A stretch of 8,248 nt of DNA from Microcaldota archaeon (lineage in GTDB: Archaea; Micrarchaeota; Micrarchaeia; Anstonellales; J096). Position numbers and translations under genes: made by a program. Positions 6,275 through 8,248 of the stretch are shown piece after piece. The notes under the pieces were generated by a model. The model worked only from the letters and a program-made list of their open reading frames with translations. It did not search any database and was not told the origin of the DNA. The stretch lies in the NCBI GenBank assembly GCA_025058915.1, contig JANXEC010000021.1, positions 1 through 8,248 on the forward strand. Reading direction: 5' to 3'. The stretch's first letter is position 1. Each line of letters opens with the position of its first letter.

Positions 6275-7056
6275 TAGAATACTCTAGAGAGATGTTCTTA
6301 GAATACTACAGATCAAGAAAGTTGAGGCTAGATGGGAGAAGAGCATATGAATACAGAGAGATAGTGGTTAGAAAAGGTATAATAGCAACTGCTGAGGGTT
6401 CGGGGATTGCTAGAGTAGGGGATACTGTGGTGATTGCTGGAGTGAAGATAGAGTATGGAGATCTGTTTGAGGAGGCAAAGGGAAATTTCGTTGTAAACAT
6501 AGATCTCTCTCCCATAGCACACCAAACATTTGTTAGTGGACCTCCGGATGAGAGGAGTATAGAATTATCTAGAGTTGTTGATAGGGGATTTAGGAGTGCA
6601 GAGGTAGTGGCACTGGAGAGATTGGCAACAGAACCAAAGAGAGGATACACTGTGTATTTGGATATGTATGTTCTAGACTATGATGGGAATGCGGTGGATG
6701 CAGCATATTTAGCTGGAATGGCTGCTCTCCTGGATATGAAAATACCCAAATACACAGGTGAGACATTAGATAGATCCTCCTATCTCGAAGGATCTTTCAT
6801 TCAGAATCATATATTCTCATCAACATTTGCTAAGATAGATGATGTTATAATCTTAGACCCTACACATTCCGAGATGATACTGGCTCAATCCCTTGTCAGT
6901 ATAGTTGTTGACAGTCATGGGAATATTGTTGGGATTCAGAAGAGTGGAGAGGGAAGTATCACAAGGCAAGAATTAGGAGAGATGATTAAGATAGCTTTAA
7001 AAAACAGATCTGACATAAATAAATTACTTATAGGTGATACAGATGCTAAAGGTTAA
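6271..7056 (+). CDS. rrp42: exosome ring subunit Rrp42 (non-catalytic RNase PH fold)
   Basis: Rrp42 alternates with Rrp41 in the exosome ring, has no phosphorolytic activity itself, and completes the RNA-binding surface. The 261 residues match the usual length. Blocks in order: RLDGRRAYEYREIVV (19-33), GSGIARVGDTVVIAGVK, NIDLSPIAHQTFVSGPPDE, ELSRVVDRGFRSAEVVAL, LDMYVLDYDGNAVDAAYLAG, AALLDMKIP, and near the end an IILDPT strand and VGIQKSGEGSITRQEL. The tail after KIALKNRSDINK is variable. It overlaps the rpl37ae start by 14 bases. Nothing looks broken. Confidence 0.96.
   Translation: MIEYSREMFLEYYRSRKLRLDGRRAYEYREIVVRKGIIATAEGSGIARVGDTVVIAGVKIEYGDLFEEAKGNFVVNIDLSPIAHQTFVSGPPDERSIELSRVVDRGFRSAEVVALERLATEPKRGYTVYLDMYVLDYDGNAVDAAYLAGMAALLDMKIPKYTGETLDRSSYLEGSFIQNHIFSSTFAKIDDVIILDPTHSEMILAQSLVSIVVDSHGNIVGIQKSGEGSITRQELGEMIKIALKNRSDINKLLIGDTDAKG
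7032..7037 (+). promoter_or_regulatory. Shine-Dalgarno AGGTGA for rpl37ae
   Basis: AGGTGA ends 5 bases before the ATG at 7043. The GTG at 7034 lies inside this site, so the ATG is the better start of rpl37ae. Confidence 0.7.
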
Positions 7057-7273
7057 TAGATATGGTAAGAAGATACGAACTATATACAATGATATCATCA
7101 CAAAACAGAGGGCTAAATATGAATGCCCTAAGTGTAAATCCAACAGTCTGAGGAGAGTTTCATTCAGTGTATGGGAATGCAAGAAATGTGGTTACAGAAT
7201 GGCAGGAGGGGCATATACTCCATACACTGAGATAGGGGAGTTTGTTCTGAAAATGCTGGGTGAGAGACAGTGA
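7043..7273 (+). CDS. rpl37ae: ribosomal protein L37Ae (eL43), zinc ribbon
   Basis: This is a small large-subunit ribosomal protein with a CxxC...CxxC zinc ribbon. The 76 residues read RYGKKIR (7-13), KQRAKYECPKC (21-31), a loop, WECKKCGYRMAGGAY (44-58), then TPYTEIGEFVLKML. Zinc ligands C28, C31, C46 and C49 are intact, and the AGGAY signature is typical. The N-terminus is short: relatives have a TKKVG..GRFG.RYG segment, of which only RYG remains. The start is set by the Shine-Dalgarno at 7032-7037. It overlaps rrp42 by 14 bases, and its TGA stop shares bases with the GTG of the next small ORF (GTGA). rpl37ae normally precedes rpoP in the exosome superoperon. Confidence 0.94.
   Translation: MLKVNRYGKKIRTIYNDIITKQRAKYECPKCKSNSLRRVSFSVWECKKCGYRMAGGAYTPYTEIGEFVLKMLGERQ
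7259..7263 (+). promoter_or_regulatory. Shine-Dalgarno GGTGA for the 49-codon ORF
   Basis: GGTGA lies 6 bases before the GTG at 7270, inside the last codons of rpl37ae. Its form and spacing match those before rrp41, rrp42 and rpl37ae. It is the main sequence evidence that the small downstream ORF is translated. Confidence 0.6.
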
Positions 7274-7419
7274 AATACTCTCCCCTTAGAGAGTTCCGAG
7301 TTGATAGGAAGAAAGTGGTTGATATAAATAACATAGACAAGCTTGAGTTTAATGTTTATAGAATATGGTATAAGCTTCCAGATGAGACTCGCCCTCCTGT
7401 CGAGGTTTCTACTGATTAG
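7270..7419 (+). CDS. 49-residue ORF, candidate cysteine-free RpoP (Rpo12)
   Basis: This small ORF starts at a GTG overlapping the rpl37ae stop (GTGA) and has GGTGA six bases upstream. RpoP, an RNA polymerase zinc-ribbon subunit of about 45-50 residues, is the gene usually found here. The product resembles RpoP in length, in the opening MKY, in a VYRIWYKL block (29-36) like the CGYRIIYK of the family, and in RPPVEV (41-46) like its RPP.V.. tail. The four zinc cysteines are absent: where CxxC pairs would sit I read roughly PLRE (5-8) and LEFN (25-28). There are no other cysteines. The alignment is from memory and short, so homology is an inference from synteny, size and pattern. Alternatives are an unrelated small protein or a decayed rpoP with the true one elsewhere. 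The last 38 bases overlap the start of the lipoprotein gene in another frame. Confidence 0.5.
   Translation: MKYSPLREFRVDRKKVVDINNIDKLEFNVYRIWYKLPDETRPPVEVSTD
7355..7362 (+). promoter_or_regulatory. possible TATA box for the lipoprotein gene
   Basis: TTTATAGA lies about 24-27 bases before the ATG at 7382, the spacing expected for a leaderless archaeal transcript. No Shine-Dalgarno is seen at 7382, which fits a leaderless message. The change from RNA-machinery genes to a surface protein makes a separate promoter plausible, but the element lies inside the small upstream ORF and is supported only by composition and distance. Confidence 0.3.
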
Positions 7420-8197
7420 TGTATTTTTAATATTAATCTCAGGGTGTGTTGAGAGATCTAACAACAAATCTACAAACATCTTTCTGAAACTCGATTATCC
7501 TCCACCAACAGAATTTGAATACGCAGTGTATCAACATATCAACAAAGTCAGACAGGAACGCAATTTACCAGGATACGTGTATGATAATAGGTTAGGATAT
7601 ATAGCCAGAAGCTACTCAAGAGATATGTATCATAGGAGATTCTTTGGACACATAGATCCAGAAGGAGGAGATGTAGGTAGTAGGTTGATTAGCAATAATT
7701 ATTTGTTCTTTGCTGTAGGTGAGAATCTCATACAGATGAATGCGAATTGTGATGGAGAATATTTGATAAATGCAAAGAGGATAGTGGATGGGTGGTTAGG
7801 GAGTGTTGGACATAGAAGATTGATACTGAATGAGGATATGTCTAATGTAGGTATAGGTATATTCTGTATGAATGGCATTCTCTATGGAACAATGCTAACA
7901 TCTAGACCATGCAAGAGTATAGATGTGGAGCTAGTGGAGGGAATAATGTTTACGTATGACATAGGAAATAATGAATTGATGTCGAAGAAAGAACATATAA
8001 TAGAATTCTCTGTAGTTAATAGCAAATGTGGTGTGGTGAATGTGAATATTATATCGAATAATACTTTGATCTCTATGAACAAACCTAAGATGATTGAACA
8101 GATCAAGTTACCATTCCAAATCGCCTTGAATGCTCCATTTGAGTGTAATGTCTCTATAGAGATATGCTTCAGAAATGATATCGAAGTTGTAAACTAG
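7382..8197 (+). CDS. CAP/SCP-domain lipoprotein, exported
   Basis: This is a predicted cell-surface protein of 271 residues. MRLALLSRFL and a hydrophobic segment end in the lipobox-like ISGC with C22 as the lipid-attachment cysteine. After a short linker, a CAP (SCP/PR-1-like) domain covers about 43-177: EYAVYQHINKVRQERNLPG, FFGHIDPEGG with H90, VGENL with E114, IVDGWLGSVGHRR with H144, and VGIGIFCMNGILYGTM. These His/Glu residues match the CAP cleft. A beta-rich tail of about 90 residues (178-271) is of unknown type. Six cysteines lie beyond the lipobox (C123, C162, C177, C216, C255, C262) and could form disulfides. An ATG at 7352 would add ten residues, but 7382 gives a better signal peptide. 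Biochemical roles of archaeal CAP proteins are not established. It overlaps the upstream small ORF by 38 bases. Confidence 0.88.
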   Translation: MRLALLSRFLLISVFLILISGCVERSNNKSTNIFLKLDYPPPTEFEYAVYQHINKVRQERNLPGYVYDNRLGYIARSYSRDMYHRRFFGHIDPEGGDVGSRLISNNYLFFAVGENLIQMNANCDGEYLINAKRIVDGWLGSVGHRRLILNEDMSNVGIGIFCMNGILYGTMLTSRPCKSIDVELVEGIMFTYDIGNNELMSKKEHIIEFSVVNSKCGVVNVNIISNNTLISMNKPKMIEQIKLPFQIALNAPFECNVSIEICFRNDIEVVN

Positions 8198-8248
8198 AGA
8201 TGTTCTGAGAGGTTGATTCATATTTCTCCAGATGAGAACTCATAGTTA
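8198..8248. other. unassigned right edge
   Basis: These 51 bases follow the lipoprotein stop. I see no poly-T terminator, no hairpin, and no start with a Shine-Dalgarno. A minus-strand reading beginning at an ATG at 8243-8241 runs into the lipoprotein 3' end but cannot be judged at this length. Confidence 0.5.

Noticed and set aside
7343..7384. TTG 7343 or ATG 7352 as the lipoprotein start
   Set aside because: Neither has a Shine-Dalgarno, and both place extra polar residues before the signal peptide; ATG 7382 gives a standard basic-hydrophobic-lipobox layout.
8198..8248. Minus-strand gene end or terminator at the right edge
   Set aside because: Only about 50 bases are visible, with no family motif, hairpin or T-run, so nothing can be supported.
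1..8248. CRISPR arrays, tRNA/rRNA genes, insertion sequences, tandem repeats
   Set aside because: Coding sequence fills the window almost completely, and I saw no repeated units, terminal inverted repeats or tRNA-like arms.

Overview
The window is from an archaeon. It carries a dense, one-directional (+ strand) run of information-processing genes that exist in this form only in Archaea: a split RNA polymerase large subunit (RpoA'/RpoA''), ribosomal protein L30e, a two-KH archaeal NusA, an SBDS-family protein, the exosome proteins Rrp4, Rrp41 and Rrp42, and the zinc-ribbon ribosomal protein L37Ae. The last gene encodes a CAP/SCP-domain lipoprotein. Arginine is almost always AGA/AGG, isoleucine is often ATA, the coding strand is purine-rich, and CpG is strongly depleted (8 CpG in bases 1-1020 and 8 in 5041-6000 by hand count). 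This style is common in thermophilic or AT-leaning archaea. I cannot assign a phylum. The split rpoA argues against Nitrososphaerota (Thaumarchaeota), and several shortened or motif-poor proteins suggest a fast-evolving or streamlined lineage.

Layout. Bases 2-2500 hold rpoA1, cut by the left edge; rpoA2 follows in the same frame behind a single TAG. Bases 3573-4366 hold rpl30e and nusA, the usual archaeal followers of rpoA2. The expected rps12-rps7-EF genes are absent; instead nusA overlaps SBDS by 14 bases and the classic exosome superoperon starts: SBDS, rrp4, rrp41, rrp42, rpl37ae (4353-7273). A 49-codon ORF (7270-7419) follows with a well-placed Shine-Dalgarno. It sits exactly where rpoP (Rpo12) is expected and resembles RpoP, but all four zinc-ligand cysteines are missing. 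The lipoprotein gene (7382-8197) follows, perhaps with its own promoter. The last 51 bases hold nothing I can assign.

How the genes work together. RNA polymerase, its elongation-associated factor NusA, and the 3'-5' exosome core (Rrp41/Rrp42 hexamer with Rrp4 cap) are joined with a ribosome-biogenesis factor (SBDS) and two ribosomal proteins. Gene junctions are overlapped or nearly so, and six of them carry a GGTGA or AGGAGG Shine-Dalgarno, so translation is probably coupled along the run.

The points most worth a second look are the cysteine-free RpoP candidate, the loss of GxxG loops in NusA, the joining of two superoperons, the trimmed RpoA'' N-terminus and Rrp4, and unusual substitutions in the RpoA' bridge helix and pore region.
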